In this document: positions 18,501 to 30,074 of the stretch, piece by piece
Numbering within the stretch: position 1 is the stretch's first letter
How the letters are laid out: each line of letters starts with the position of its first letter
Source: an uncultured Pelagibacteraceae bacterium
GTDB lineage: Bacteria; Pseudomonadota; Alphaproteobacteria; Pelagibacterales; Pelagibacteraceae
Assembly (NCBI GenBank): GCA_902524955.1
Contig: CABZEY010000001.1
Span: forward strand, 62,001-126,000
Direction: 5' to 3'
Length of the DNA: 64,000 nucleotides
Position numbers and translations under genes: made by a program
The notes under the pieces: model-generated
Databases searched by the model: none
What the model was told of the DNA's origin: nothing
What the model saw: the letters and a program-made list of their open reading frames with translations, nothing else

Positions 18501-19895
18501 ATGATTAGTAAAAAAACTAAAACAAATAAAATATGGGGTGAAAGAATGAGATCGAAACCTTCATACCTTTTAACTAAAATTAATGCCTCTATCAACATTG
18601 ATAAGAAACTATATGTCCAAGATATAAAAGGATCAATAGCTCACTGTAAAATGCTAGTAAAACAAAAAATAATTAAAAAAGATATGTCAAATAAAATTAT
18701 TAAAGGTTTAAAAAGAATAGAAAAAGAAATACAGCAAAAGAAATTTAATTTCTCAGAATTCAATGAGGATATTCATTTAAATATAGAGAAAAGATTATTT
18801 GAAATTGTAGGTAATGATGCTGGATTTTTACATATAGCAAGATCTAGAAATGACCAAGTTACCACTGATTTTAAACTTTGGATTACTGAAACTTCTGAAA
18901 TTTTAAGAATTGAAATCAAAAATTTGATTAAAGCAATTTTAAAATTAGCGGAAAAAAACAAGAACATAATAATGCCAGGATTTACACATTTAAAAAATGC
19001 TCAACCTGTATTATTTTCACACCACTTACTTGCTTATGTTGAGATGTTCAAAAGAGATTTTAAAAAATTTAAGAATGTTATCAATAACGCATCTGAAAAT
19101 CCTCTAGGTTCTGTAGCGCTCGCTGGTACAAGTTTTAATATTGACAGAAATTTTACATCTAAGTTATTAAACTTTACAAAGCCTACGGATAACTCGATAG
19201 ATGGAGTTTCTGACAGAGATTACGCTTTGGAATTTTTATTTGTAGCGAGCTTATGTTCAATGCATTTATCAAGGCTCGCGGAAGAAATTGTATTATGGAA
19301 TTCAGATGTAATAAATATGATAGAAATTAAAGATAAAATGTTAACAGGTTCATCAGTAATGCCACAAAAAAAGAATCCAGATGGTGCAGAATTAATAAGA
19401 GGAAAAACAGGCGCAATTTATGGTAATCTTAATTCTCTATTAATCACAATGAAAGGTTTGCCGCTTTCTTACTTTAAAGATATGCAAGAGGATAAGAAAC
19501 CAGTTTTTGAAACTTATGATATTTTAAAATTAAATTTAAAAATTGCTAAAGAACTTATCGAGAATATTTCGCCAAATAAAAATAATATGAAAAATTTTGC
19601 TAATGATGGTTTTACAACCGCAACAGATTTTGCAGATTATCTTGTAAAAAAAGGTTTAAGTTTTAGAGATGCACATAAGAAATCTGCAAAACTTGTTAAT
19701 GTTGCTGAAAAAAGAAATATGACACTTGATCAATTATCTTTCAAAGACATAAAGAAAATAGATCCACTAATACAAAAAGATGTATTAAAAATATTAAAAA
19801 TCGAAAATTCAATAAATTCAAAAAAATCTTACGGTGGAACTTCATTACAAAATGTTGTTAAAATGTTAAAAAAACTTAAAAAAGAATTTAAATGA
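18501..19895 (+). CDS. argH: Argininosuccinate lyase
   Basis: KIWGERM, HIARSRNDQV, GSSVMPQKKNPDGAELIRGK signature. Confidence 0.95.
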   Translation: MISKKTKTNKIWGERMRSKPSYLLTKINASINIDKKLYVQDIKGSIAHCKMLVKQKIIKKDMSNKIIKGLKRIEKEIQQKKFNFSEFNEDIHLNIEKRLFEIVGNDAGFLHIARSRNDQVTTDFKLWITETSEILRIEIKNLIKAILKLAEKNKNIIMPGFTHLKNAQPVLFSHHLLAYVEMFKRDFKKFKNVINNASENPLGSVALAGTSFNIDRNFTSKLLNFTKPTDNSIDGVSDRDYALEFLFVASLCSMHLSRLAEEIVLWNSDVINMIEIKDKMLTGSSVMPQKKNPDGAELIRGKTGAIYGNLNSLLITMKGLPLSYFKDMQEDKKPVFETYDILKLNLKIAKELIENISPNKNNMKNFANDGFTTATDFADYLVKKGLSFRDAHKKSAKLVNVAEKRNMTLDQLSFKDIKKIDPLIQKDVLKILKIENSINSKKSYGGTSLQNVVKMLKKLKKEFK

Positions 19896-20005
19896 AAAAA
19901 ATTATAACTATCTTAACTTTATCCATAATTTTGTTATCAGCGTGTGGAAAAAAGGGACCACCAGTCTACCAGAAGAAATCTGGTGCGATTTATGAACAAT
20001 CCTAA
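19892..20005 (+). CDS. lptM: LptM/LppL-like small lipoprotein
   Basis: MKKIITILTLSIILLSACGKKGPPVYQKKSGAIYEQS*; lipobox LLSAC followed by GKKGPP; between argH and lysA; missed by the ORF track (37 aa). Confidence 0.82.
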   Translation: MKKIITILTLSIILLSACGKKGPPVYQKKSGAIYEQS

Positions 20006-20014
20006 ATTAGTAAA

Positions 20015-21247
20015 ATGGATTTATTAAAATTAAAAAAGAATAAGCTGCATATAAACAATATTAAATTAGAGAAGATTCTTAAAAAGAGACAGACTCCTTT
20101 TTATCTTTACTCACTAAACCAAATAAGACAAAATGTTAAGTATATCAATTCATCTTTCAAAAATTTTAGTCCTCTCATTTGCTATGCAGTAAAAGCAAAT
20201 TCAAATTTGAGCATTCTTAAAGAATTAAAAAAAAATAATCTTGGAGCTGACGTAGTATCAGTCGGTGAACTAAAATTAGCTTTAAAAGCAGGCATCAAAC
20301 CAAATAAAATTGTTTTTTCTGGTGTAGGCAAAACTGATGAAGAAATTAAATTCGCAATTAAAAAAAACATCTTATCTATAAATGCAGAATCGACTAATGA
20401 AATAACGTTAATTAATGATATTTCAAAAAAATTAAAGAAAATTACAAATATCGGTGTTAGAATTAACCCTGATATTAAAGCTAAAACTAACAGAAAAATT
20501 GCAACCGGAAATAAAGTAAATAAATTCGGGATTAGTATATCTGAATTTTTAAACGTAATAAAAAATAAAAATAAATTTCAAAATATAAAGATTTCTTTGC
20601 TTAGTGTTCATATCGGTAGCCAAATTAAAGATATTAAGGTTTATAAAAAAGTTTTAAGTTTAATAAGCAAAATATTAATTAAATTAAAAAATCTTAAACA
20701 TATTATTAACTGTATTGATTTAGGTGGTGGAATGGGTATCCCATACTTCAAACATGACAAAAAGTTTGATTTTAAAAAATTTGGTTTAGAAATAAGTAAA
20801 TTTTACCAAAAGGAAAGGATAAAAATAATATTTGAAATTGGTAGGTTTATTACAGGTAACAGTGGACATATTATTTCTAAAGTTATTTATGTCAAAAAAA
20901 TTAAAGACCGTATTTTCATAATTATAGATACCGGAATGAATGATATGGCTAGATCAGCAATTTATGATGCATTCCATGAAATTATTCCATTGCATAAGAG
21001 CACAAAAAAATTTTCCAAAAAGGTTGAGTTTGTTGGTCCAATATGCGAAAGCAGCGATACGTTTGGAGTTTATAAAAATTATTCAATACTCAAAGAAGGT
21101 GATTATGTTTGTATAACAAATTGTGGTGCCTATGGTAGGACTTTAAGTTCAAACTATAATATGAGACCATTGATAGAAGAAGTAATTTTGAATAATAAAA
21201 AAATTAAAACCGTCAGATTAAGACAAAAAATTGAAGATTTAATTTAA
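20015..21247 (+). CDS. lysA: Diaminopimelate decarboxylase
   Basis: CYAVKANSNLSIL PLP-lysine motif, HIGSQIKD, GPICESSDTF, NCGAYGRTLSSNYNMRP. Confidence 0.95.
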   Translation: MDLLKLKKNKLHINNIKLEKILKKRQTPFYLYSLNQIRQNVKYINSSFKNFSPLICYAVKANSNLSILKELKKNNLGADVVSVGELKLALKAGIKPNKIVFSGVGKTDEEIKFAIKKNILSINAESTNEITLINDISKKLKKITNIGVRINPDIKAKTNRKIATGNKVNKFGISISEFLNVIKNKNKFQNIKISLLSVHIGSQIKDIKVYKKVLSLISKILIKLKNLKHIINCIDLGGGMGIPYFKHDKKFDFKKFGLEISKFYQKERIKIIFEIGRFITGNSGHIISKVIYVKKIKDRIFIIIDTGMNDMARSAIYDAFHEIIPLHKSTKKFSKKVEFVGPICESSDTFGVYKNYSILKEGDYVCITNCGAYGRTLSSNYNMRPLIEEVILNNKKIKTVRLRQKIEDLI

Positions 21248-21248
21248 A

Positions 21249-21935
21249 GTGATTTTCACCAGATCTCTAATTTTTAATATTTTAATATATTTTGGAATAA
21301 TTTTTATATGTATTGTTGGTTTACCTTTATTGATTTTGCCAAAGTTTTTTTTAAGAAAACTTAGTTCAATACTAGGGTGGTACTTTATCTGGTTAACAAA
21401 AGTTATTTTGAATACTCCTGTAAATATTATCGGCGCAGAAAAATTACAAAGATCGCAAAAATTTTTTATTGCTTCAGCCCACCAATCAATGTTTGAAACA
21501 TTTGTATATAATTATATTATACCTAATGGTTTTTTTGTTTTAAAAAAAGAACTTATGAACATTCCAATATTTGGTTTATACTTAAAAAAACTTAAGTGCA
21601 TACCAATTGAACGGGGTAAGATTACAAAAAATAATTTAAATTTTTCACAAAAAATATTAGAAAATATTTCTCTTGGTAATACACTAATTATTTTTCCTCA
21701 AGGAACACGTGTGCCTTTTGACGAAAACATTCCTTTGAAAAAAGGTGCAAAAAGAATTTACGAAAATTTGCAAATCAGCTGTTTACCCATAAAACTCGAT
21801 ACAGGTAGAGTTTGGCCAAAAAATAGTTTTTTTAAATATCCTGGGGAGATAAATTTTATATTTAAGGACTTTATTGAACCAAATTTACCTGGTGACGAAT
21901 TTGTAAAAAAACTTGAAAATTCTCTTTACAGTTAA
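21249..21935 (+). CDS. plsC: 1-acyl-sn-glycerol-3-phosphate acyltransferase
   Basis: GTG start; ASAHQSMFET (variant NHxxxxD-like block), IPIERG, IIFPQGTR motifs. Confidence 0.85.
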   Translation: MIFTRSLIFNILIYFGIIFICIVGLPLLILPKFFLRKLSSILGWYFIWLTKVILNTPVNIIGAEKLQRSQKFFIASAHQSMFETFVYNYIIPNGFFVLKKELMNIPIFGLYLKKLKCIPIERGKITKNNLNFSQKILENISLGNTLIIFPQGTRVPFDENIPLKKGAKRIYENLQISCLPIKLDTGRVWPKNSFFKYPGEINFIFKDFIEPNLPGDEFVKKLENSLYS

Positions 21936-22804
21936 TTTTTATCTAACCCTGCTTCTATAATCTTTTCTCTAATTTCCCTAGTTTTTTTGAATTTTTTTTC
22001 TAAAAAATCACCATCATCTTTTTTTATGGCATCTAATATTTGTTTCAAATCATTATTAAATTTCTCAAACAATGAAATTATTTCATCTTTATTACTCAAC
22101 ATAATATCACGCCACATTACTGGGTCAGAAGATGCAATTCTTGTAAAATCTCTAAATCCACTTGCACTAAATTTGATGACTTCAGATTTGATATCTTCCT
22201 CTAAATCACTGGCTGTCCCAACGATATTAAAAGCTATTAAGTGAGGAATGTGACTTGTAATTGCCATTATAGAATCATGATCTTTAGACTTCATTGTAAT
22301 AGTTTTGGAACCTAATTTTTTCCATATTAAATTTATATCTTCTATATTTTTTTCATTACACAATTTACAGTTTGTTGAGATAAACCACTTATCCTTAAAT
22401 AAGTCTCCCAACCCATTTTCTGGTCCACTTTTTTCTGTGCCAGCTATTGGGTGCCCAGGAACAAAAATTTTATTCTTTAGAATTGACTCTGCTAATTCTA
22501 TAATTTTTACTTTTGATGATCCTACATCACTAATTATTGCGTTAGACAAATCAAATTTATTTAATTTATAAAAAATTTGTTCATAAGAACTTATCGGTGT
22601 ACATATAAATATTATATCTGACTCTTCAATTTTTTTATCAATATCTAAACAAAATGTATTACCAAGTTTCAATAACTTACTTTTTTCTAAATTTTCTTTT
22701 GAATTATCGATAATATTTATCTTTATTTTTCCATCTATTGTTTTAAATTTTCTAGCAATTGATGAACCAATTAAGCCTACGCCAATTATTGTTATAAATT
22801 TCAT
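21932..22804 (-). CDS. tyrA: Prephenate/arogenate dehydrogenase
   Basis: GVGLIGSSIARKF Rossmann motif, DVGSSKVKI, GHPIAGTEKSGPENG, TSHIPHLIAF. Confidence 0.92.
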   Translation of the reverse strand: MKFITIIGVGLIGSSIARKFKTIDGKIKINIIDNSKENLEKSKLLKLGNTFCLDIDKKIEESDIIFICTPISSYEQIFYKLNKFDLSNAIISDVGSSKVKIIELAESILKNKIFVPGHPIAGTEKSGPENGLGDLFKDKWFISTNCKLCNEKNIEDINLIWKKLGSKTITMKSKDHDSIMAITSHIPHLIAFNIVGTASDLEEDIKSEVIKFSASGFRDFTRIASSDPVMWRDIMLSNKDEIISLFEKFNNDLKQILDAIKKDDGDFLEKKFKKTREIREKIIEAGLDKN

Positions 22805-23877
22805 TAAAAGTTTTTCTCCAAAATTTCTATAAATTTTGTATTCTCTTCTTCATTTCCAACTGTTAGCCTTAATGAATTTTTTATACCATAGGTATCCATT
22901 TTTCTTAATAATATATTGTTACCTAAAAAAACTTTAAATGCCTCCTCGCTATTTAATTTCGCATTATCAAAGTTTAATAAAAAAAAATTTGCTACCGGTT
23001 CATTTGTTTTAATTTTTTTTAATTTTATTTTATCAAAAAGAATTGAAGACCATTTATTATTATGAACTATATTTTTTTCTAACCATTCATGATCTTCTAA
23101 AGCTAAACAACCCGCCTTTTCAGAAATACCTGAAATATTGAAAGGTGGTCGAAATAAATTTGCAGATTGAATAATATCTTTTGATCCAAATCCCCAACCT
23201 ATTCTTAAATTTGCTAGACCATATATTTTTGAAAATGTTCTGCAAACTACCGTATTTAATGAAGTATTAAAAATTTCTAGACCACTTTTATAATCTTTTT
23301 TTGTTACATACTCTGCATATGCATCATCCACCATTAACAATATATTTTCAGGCAAATTCTTTCTTAATCTAATCATTTCTTTATCACAAATATATGTTCC
23401 TGTTGGATTATTTGGATTTGCAATAAATACAATTTTTGTTTTTTCAGAAACTAGTTTTAAAGTTTCATCTACTGAAAACTTATTTTCAATATTTTTGGCG
23501 TATTTAACAATTGCTCCATTTAGTTGGGAATAAATTCTGTACATCAAAAATGATTGCTCAGCTACAATAACCTCATCGTTTTTAGATATAAAAGATTGGC
23601 ATATTAAACTTATAATTTCATCTGAACCAGCGCCAATAATTATTTGATCTTGATCAATTTTAAAATTCCTTGAGATCATACCTCTTAAATTTTCACTGTT
23701 TCCATCGGGGTATTTTTTTAAATCCAATTTCTCTTTAAAAATGTTAATAACATTTGGTGAAGGCCCTAGAGCTGACTCATTTGCTGATAATTTGAGCGGA
23801 TTTTTAATGTTCTGGATTTTTGATATCCCTCCAACATATAACTCAACATTAACATTTTTTGACTTTGGCAAACTCAT
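22804..23877 (-). CDS. hisC: Histidinol-phosphate/aromatic aminotransferase
   Basis: LSANESALGPSP, NPNNPTGTY, DDAYAEYV, RTFSKIYGLANLRIGW; start MSLPKSKN (23877) preferred over the track start 23934. Confidence 0.9.
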   Translation of the reverse strand: MSLPKSKNVNVELYVGGISKIQNIKNPLKLSANESALGPSPNVINIFKEKLDLKKYPDGNSENLRGMISRNFKIDQDQIIIGAGSDEIISLICQSFISKNDEVIVAEQSFLMYRIYSQLNGAIVKYAKNIENKFSVDETLKLVSEKTKIVFIANPNNPTGTYICDKEMIRLRKNLPENILLMVDDAYAEYVTKKDYKSGLEIFNTSLNTVVCRTFSKIYGLANLRIGWGFGSKDIIQSANLFRPPFNISGISEKAGCLALEDHEWLEKNIVHNNKWSSILFDKIKLKKIKTNEPVANFFLLNFDNAKLNSEEAFKVFLGNNILLRKMDTYGIKNSLRLTVGNEEENTKFIEILEKNF

Positions 23878-23958
23878 TTTTGACGTCTTACAATACTTCT
23901 TTGATACAATCAAAAAAAGTTCATTGTTTGACAAAGAAATAGCCTTTTAGTACAAAAC

Positions 23959-24004
23959 CTCACCGCCGATTTACCGAATTGCGGGCGATAACAGCTAAAG
24001 AGGA
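23959..24004 (+). promoter_or_regulatory. SAM-II-type riboswitch upstream of metX
   Basis: CACCGCCGATTTACCGAATTGCGGGCGATAACAGCTAAAGAGG aligns by eye to the SAM-II (metA/metX) aptamer pattern (GATTTA...ATTGC...GATAA...GCTAAA + SD-like 3' end); P1 CGCC/GGCG. Confidence 0.85.
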
Positions 24005-24020
24005 AATCGCATAGCGATTT
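24004..24020 (+). promoter_or_regulatory. Perfect hairpin between SAM-II aptamer SD-like end and metX start codon
   Basis: AAATCGC-ata-GCGATTT, then TAAAT-ATG. Confidence 0.75.
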
Positions 24021-24025
24021 TAAAT

Positions 24026-25165
24026 ATGAATTTGGATTATAATAAAATAAATAAAATAACCATAAATAAACCCCTCAAACTTGATTGTGGTGTAATTTTA
24101 GATAAGTTTGATATTGCCTACGAAACCTATGGTAAATTAGACGAGTCGAAATCTAACGCTATACTAGTTTTCCATGCTCTTTCTGGTGACCAGTTTGTCA
24201 CAGGAATAAACAAAGTTACTGGTAGAGAAGGCTGGTGGAATTATGTTGTAGGTCCAAATCTGCCAATTGATACAGAAAAATATTTTATAATTTGTGCTAA
24301 TGTCATCGGTGGTTGTATGGGCAGTTCTGGACCAAAAGAGATTAATCCTAAAACCAATAAGCCTTATGGTTTAGATTTTCCAGTCATTACAATAAAAGAC
24401 ATGGTAAGTGCTCAAGTGCATCTTTTAGATTTTTTAGGAGTAAAGAAAACTCTTTGTGTTTTGGGAGGTTCAATGGGTGGCATGCAGGCACTGCAGTTTT
24501 GCTCACTGTTTCCAGATAGAACATTCTCAGCTGTGCCCATAGCTTGTGCTGCAAGTCACTCTGCTCAAAATATTGCATTTAACGAACTCGCTAGACAAGC
24601 AATTATGGCTGATCCAAATTGGGACTCGGGTAATTATTTTTTAAACGGAAAGATACCTAGAAATGGTCTCGCAGTAGCAAGAATGGCAGGTCATATTAGC
24701 TATTTATCTGAACAAGGTTTACAAAATAAATTTGGAAGAAAATTACAAGAAGGTGAAGGTCTTAATTTTTCTTTTGATGCTGATTTTCAGGTTGAGAGTT
24801 ATTTGAAGTATCAAGGCTATGCTTTTGTTGATCGTTTTGATGCTAATTCATATTTATATATTACTAGGGCAATGGACTATTTTGATTTATATAAATTGAA
24901 TGATGGAAATTTATCAAAAGCTTTTAAAGATACTAAAGTAAAATTTTGTATTATTTCCTTTTCTACTGACTGGTTATATCCAACTCAAGAAAGTAAAAAA
25001 ATAGTCATAGCACTAAATTCAATTGGTGCGCAAGTAAGTTTCGTTAATATCATAACTAACAATGGCCATGATTCATTTCTTGTTGAGGAGCCAGAATTTT
25101 TTCAAACATTAAAAGGTTTTTTAGACTCAACGTATGAGGATTTTAAAAGTGAAAATTCAAGATGA
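24026..25165 (+). CDS. metX: Homoserine O-acetyltransferase
   Basis: [20 protein letters not shown] nucleophile elbow, GHDSFLVE. Confidence 0.95.
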   Translation: MNLDYNKINKITINKPLKLDCGVILDKFDIAYETYGKLDESKSNAILVFHALSGDQFVTGINKVTGREGWWNYVVGPNLPIDTEKYFIICANVIGGCMGSSGPKEINPKTNKPYGLDFPVITIKDMVSAQVHLLDFLGVKKTLCVLGGSMGGMQALQFCSLFPDRTFSAVPIACAASHSAQNIAFNELARQAIMADPNWDSGNYFLNGKIPRNGLAVARMAGHISYLSEQGLQNKFGRKLQEGEGLNFSFDADFQVESYLKYQGYAFVDRFDANSYLYITRAMDYFDLYKLNDGNLSKAFKDTKVKFCIISFSTDWLYPTQESKKIVIALNSIGAQVSFVNIITNNGHDSFLVEEPEFFQTLKGFLDSTYEDFKSENSR

Positions 25166-25745
25166 TGTTTTAGCTGGTTTAATTGAAATAAAATCAAGAG
25201 TCCTTGATGTCGGCTGTGGTGATGGAAACTTATTGCTTTATCTAAAGAAAAATAAAAGAATAGATGGACGTGGATTAGAAATAAATCAAAAAAATGTACA
25301 GGAGTGTTTGGGTAAAGGTTTGGCTGTCATTGAAGGCGATGCGGAAAAAGATCTGATTAACTATCCTAATGGATCTTTTGATATAGCAATCCTTAACCAG
25401 GCTATTCAACAATTTTATGAACCACGCAAAGTTTTAAATGAGCTATTAAGAATTGCTCATAAAGCAATTATAACTATTCCAAACTTTGGGTATTGGAAAG
25501 TACGTCTTAATCTTCTCTTAACTGGTACCATGCCAGTGACAAAAACCTTACCACATTCATGGTATGATACACCAAATTTACACATGAGTTCTATTAAAGA
25601 TTTTTATAACCTGTGTAACTTAGATAATATTAAAGTTATCAAATCAATCTCGATTTCTTCTAATAAGATAAGTGATATTACCTCAAATAATTTAGAAATT
25701 AAAAATCTAGTTTCTGAATTAGGTGTTTTTGTTGTAAGCAAGTAA
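25134..25745 (+). CDS. metW: Methionine biosynthesis protein MetW
   Basis: [42 protein letters not shown]; overlaps metX. Confidence 0.93.
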   Translation: MRILKVKIQDDVLAGLIEIKSRVLDVGCGDGNLLLYLKKNKRIDGRGLEINQKNVQECLGKGLAVIEGDAEKDLINYPNGSFDIAILNQAIQQFYEPRKVLNELLRIAHKAIITIPNFGYWKVRLNLLLTGTMPVTKTLPHSWYDTPNLHMSSIKDFYNLCNLDNIKVIKSISISSNKISDITSNNLEIKNLVSELGVFVVSK

Positions 25746-25746
25746 T

Positions 25747-26460
25747 CTAAATTTTTTTAATTATACTTTTTAATGCCCTTTTCTTTAATTTTATTTGACT
25801 AGTTATATTTGCATATATTTTCTTTTTAGCAGTACACAAATAAACGCCATTAAAATATTTAAAAAAAAAAGATCCAAATTTGTCTATGAAATCTTTATGT
25901 TTTTTAACAAGAAATAAATCTTTATTAGGAAAGTAAACTAAACGTTCAATAGATTGTATTTCAAAAAAACTTTCATTCAATAAATTGCTAATCTGGTTTT
26001 TTGAAAAACCGTTCCCAGATGAAAATGGACTTTTGCTAGATAAATACCATGATGATTTTTTATTTGGTATTATTATATACAATTTACCCTCAGGTGCCAA
26101 AATTCTCCAAATCTCTCTTAGACTTAATTGTTTATTATAAGAATTTTCAAGATAATGAATCAGGAATACATGATCAAAAAATGAGTCTTGAAAAGGAACC
26201 CTATCTTCATCAATTAGTAATTTATTTGTTTTAAAAATATCTTCGCTGGATATGCCCATTCTTTTCGAATAGCAGTATGATAATGATAAATTATAATTTT
26301 TTAAAAAATTTAAGTATGGTAAAGAATAGCCAAAGCATCCAATATTTTGATTATCGTATAAGTAACAATATTTTTTTAACCTAAACTCAATGTGATGTGC
26401 TAATAATTTTCCAATAGAACTATTATAAAAATTCTGATAATTTAAAATATCTAAATACAT
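25747..26460 (-). CDS. Class I SAM-dependent methyltransferase
   Basis: Type 11 methyltransferase-like pattern: PFQDSFFDHVFLIHYLENS, LREIWRILAPEGKLYIIIPN. Confidence 0.8.
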   Translation of the reverse strand: MYLDILNYQNFYNSSIGKLLAHHIEFRLKKYCYLYDNQNIGCFGYSLPYLNFLKNYNLSLSYCYSKRMGISSEDIFKTNKLLIDEDRVPFQDSFFDHVFLIHYLENSYNKQLSLREIWRILAPEGKLYIIIPNKKSSWYLSSKSPFSSGNGFSKNQISNLLNESFFEIQSIERLVYFPNKDLFLVKKHKDFIDKFGSFFFKYFNGVYLCTAKKKIYANITSQIKLKKRALKSIIKKI

Positions 26461-26461
26461 T

Positions 26462-27232
26462 ATGAGTCACTTAAATGTTAATTTAATTAAATGTCTTTCA
26501 GACAATTATTCATATATTATTTCTAATCCAAATTCAAAAAAAGCAATGATTATAGACCCTGCAGAAGCAAATCCATTAGTAGATGCGATAACCAAATTAA
26601 ACTTAAATTTGGAATACATATTAATCACTCATCATCATCAAGATCACGTTGATGGCAATCTAGAACTAAAAAATAAATTTAATTGCAAAATTGTAGGATT
26701 TGCAGACGACTCAGATAGAATTCCTGGAATAGATATTATGATCAAAGATAAAGAAATATTTAATTTTGAAGACGAAGAAATCCAGTTAAATTTTTCACCA
26801 GGTCATACCAGTGGCCATGTTTTTTTTTATTTCAAAAAAAATAAGCTAGCATTTGTTGGTGATGTTGTATTCGCGTTAGGATGTGGTCGTATCTTTGAAG
26901 GAACTGCAAAGGACATGTATCAATCTGTTATGAAAGTTAAATCTCTTCCTGATGATGTAAAAATTTTTTGTGGTCACGAGTATACTGAAAGCAATTTAAA
27001 ATTTTGCTTAGCATATGATCAAAATAACAATTATTTAACCAAAAGAGCTGTTGAAATTAAATCATTACGTAGCAAAGATCTTCCAACTGTGCCAACTACA
27101 ATCTTAAATGAAAAACAAACCAATATTTTTTTTAGATGCGATGATAAAGCGATTTCTCAAAAACTTGGTCTTGAAGGTCATTCAGAGGAGAAAGTATTCA
27201 AAAAATTAAGGGAATTAAAGGATAATTTTTAA
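26462..27232 (+). CDS. gloB: Hydroxyacylglutathione hydrolase (glyoxalase II)
   Basis: THHHQDHVDGN metallo-hydrolase motif, SPGHTSGHV, FVGDVVFALGCGRIFEG, CGHEYT. Confidence 0.93.
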   Translation: MSHLNVNLIKCLSDNYSYIISNPNSKKAMIIDPAEANPLVDAITKLNLNLEYILITHHHQDHVDGNLELKNKFNCKIVGFADDSDRIPGIDIMIKDKEIFNFEDEEIQLNFSPGHTSGHVFFYFKKNKLAFVGDVVFALGCGRIFEGTAKDMYQSVMKVKSLPDDVKIFCGHEYTESNLKFCLAYDQNNNYLTKRAVEIKSLRSKDLPTVPTTILNEKQTNIFFRCDDKAISQKLGLEGHSEEKVFKKLRELKDNF

Positions 27233-27252
27233 ATTAATATTTGCTCTCTTTC

Positions 27253-27280
27253 TTGACATAGTTGGGACGCTGGCTATATT
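27253..27280 (+). promoter_or_regulatory. Sigma-70-type promoter for rplU-rpmA-obgE
   Basis: TTGACA (27253-27258), 16-bp spacer, TATATT (27275-27280), ~17 bp before rplU start. Confidence 0.75.
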
Positions 27281-27296
27281 GCGCGAAATTATAAAT

Positions 27297-27686
27297 ATGA
27301 CTTTTGCAGTAATCAATACAGGCGGAAAACAATATAAAGTTAGCACTAACGACAAGCTACGTATAGAGAAGCTTTCTGATAAAGAAGGTGAGTCTGTAAT
27401 ATTTAAACAAGTGTTATTGATAAATAATAACGATAACATGGAACTAGGTTCGCCTTTAATAGAGGGTGCTAAAGTTGAAGCGAAAGTAGTAAAGCAGACA
27501 AAAAATAAAACTATTTTAATTTTTAAAAAGAGAAGAAGGCATAATTCTAGACGAAAAAATGGTCACAGACAAAAAATTAGTGTCATACAAATAACAAAAA
27601 TTTTTGGCAAAGGTGGGAAGCTTTTGTCAGAGGCAAATAAAACTGAAAACAAAAAGGTAAAAACTACTGCAAAAAAAAGTGCGTAG
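27297..27686 (+). CDS. rplU: 50S ribosomal protein L21
   Basis: MTFAVINTGGKQYKV, RRRHNSRRKNGHRQ; start at 27297, not the track start 27279. Confidence 0.95.
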   Translation: MTFAVINTGGKQYKVSTNDKLRIEKLSDKEGESVIFKQVLLINNNDNMELGSPLIEGAKVEAKVVKQTKNKTILIFKKRRRHNSRRKNGHRQKISVIQITKIFGKGGKLLSEANKTENKKVKTTAKKSA

Positions 27687-27700
27687 TGATATAATAAAAT

Positions 27701-27955
27701 ATGGCAACAAAAAAAGCAGGTGGATCGTCGAAAAATGGAAGAGACAGTGAAGGACGTAGATTAGGCGTTAAGAAATTTGGTGGTCAAAACGTAATACCTG
27801 GAAATATTATTTATAGACAAAGAGGTACTAAAATGTACCCTGGACAAAATGTGGGTATGGGCAAGGACCATACTATCTTTTCAAAAATAGAGGGTAAAGT
27901 TAAGTTCCAAAAGAAAAAATTTGGCAAAACCTTCATATCTGTAGTTCCACACTAA
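27701..27955 (+). CDS. rpmA: 50S ribosomal protein L27
   Basis: [29 protein letters not shown]. Confidence 0.97.
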   Translation: MATKKAGGSSKNGRDSEGRRLGVKKFGGQNVIPGNIIYRQRGTKMYPGQNVGMGKDHTIFSKIEGKVKFQKKKFGKTFISVVPH

Positions 27956-27961
27956 TTCAAA

Positions 27962-27979
27962 TTAAGACTTAAGTCTTAA
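27962..27979. repeat. 18-bp perfect palindrome in rpmA-obgE spacer
   Basis: TTAAGACTTAAGTCTTAA. Confidence 0.7.
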
Positions 27980-27996
27980 ATTAAATTAATATTTAA

Positions 27997-30070
<2,074 letters not shown>

Positions 30071-30074
<4 letters not shown>

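Noticed and set aside
21932-23877. tyrA-hisC pair adjacent to the SAM-II element as a riboswitch target
   Set aside because: Aptamer orientation and its SD-like 3' end point to metX on the plus strand; hisC is divergent.
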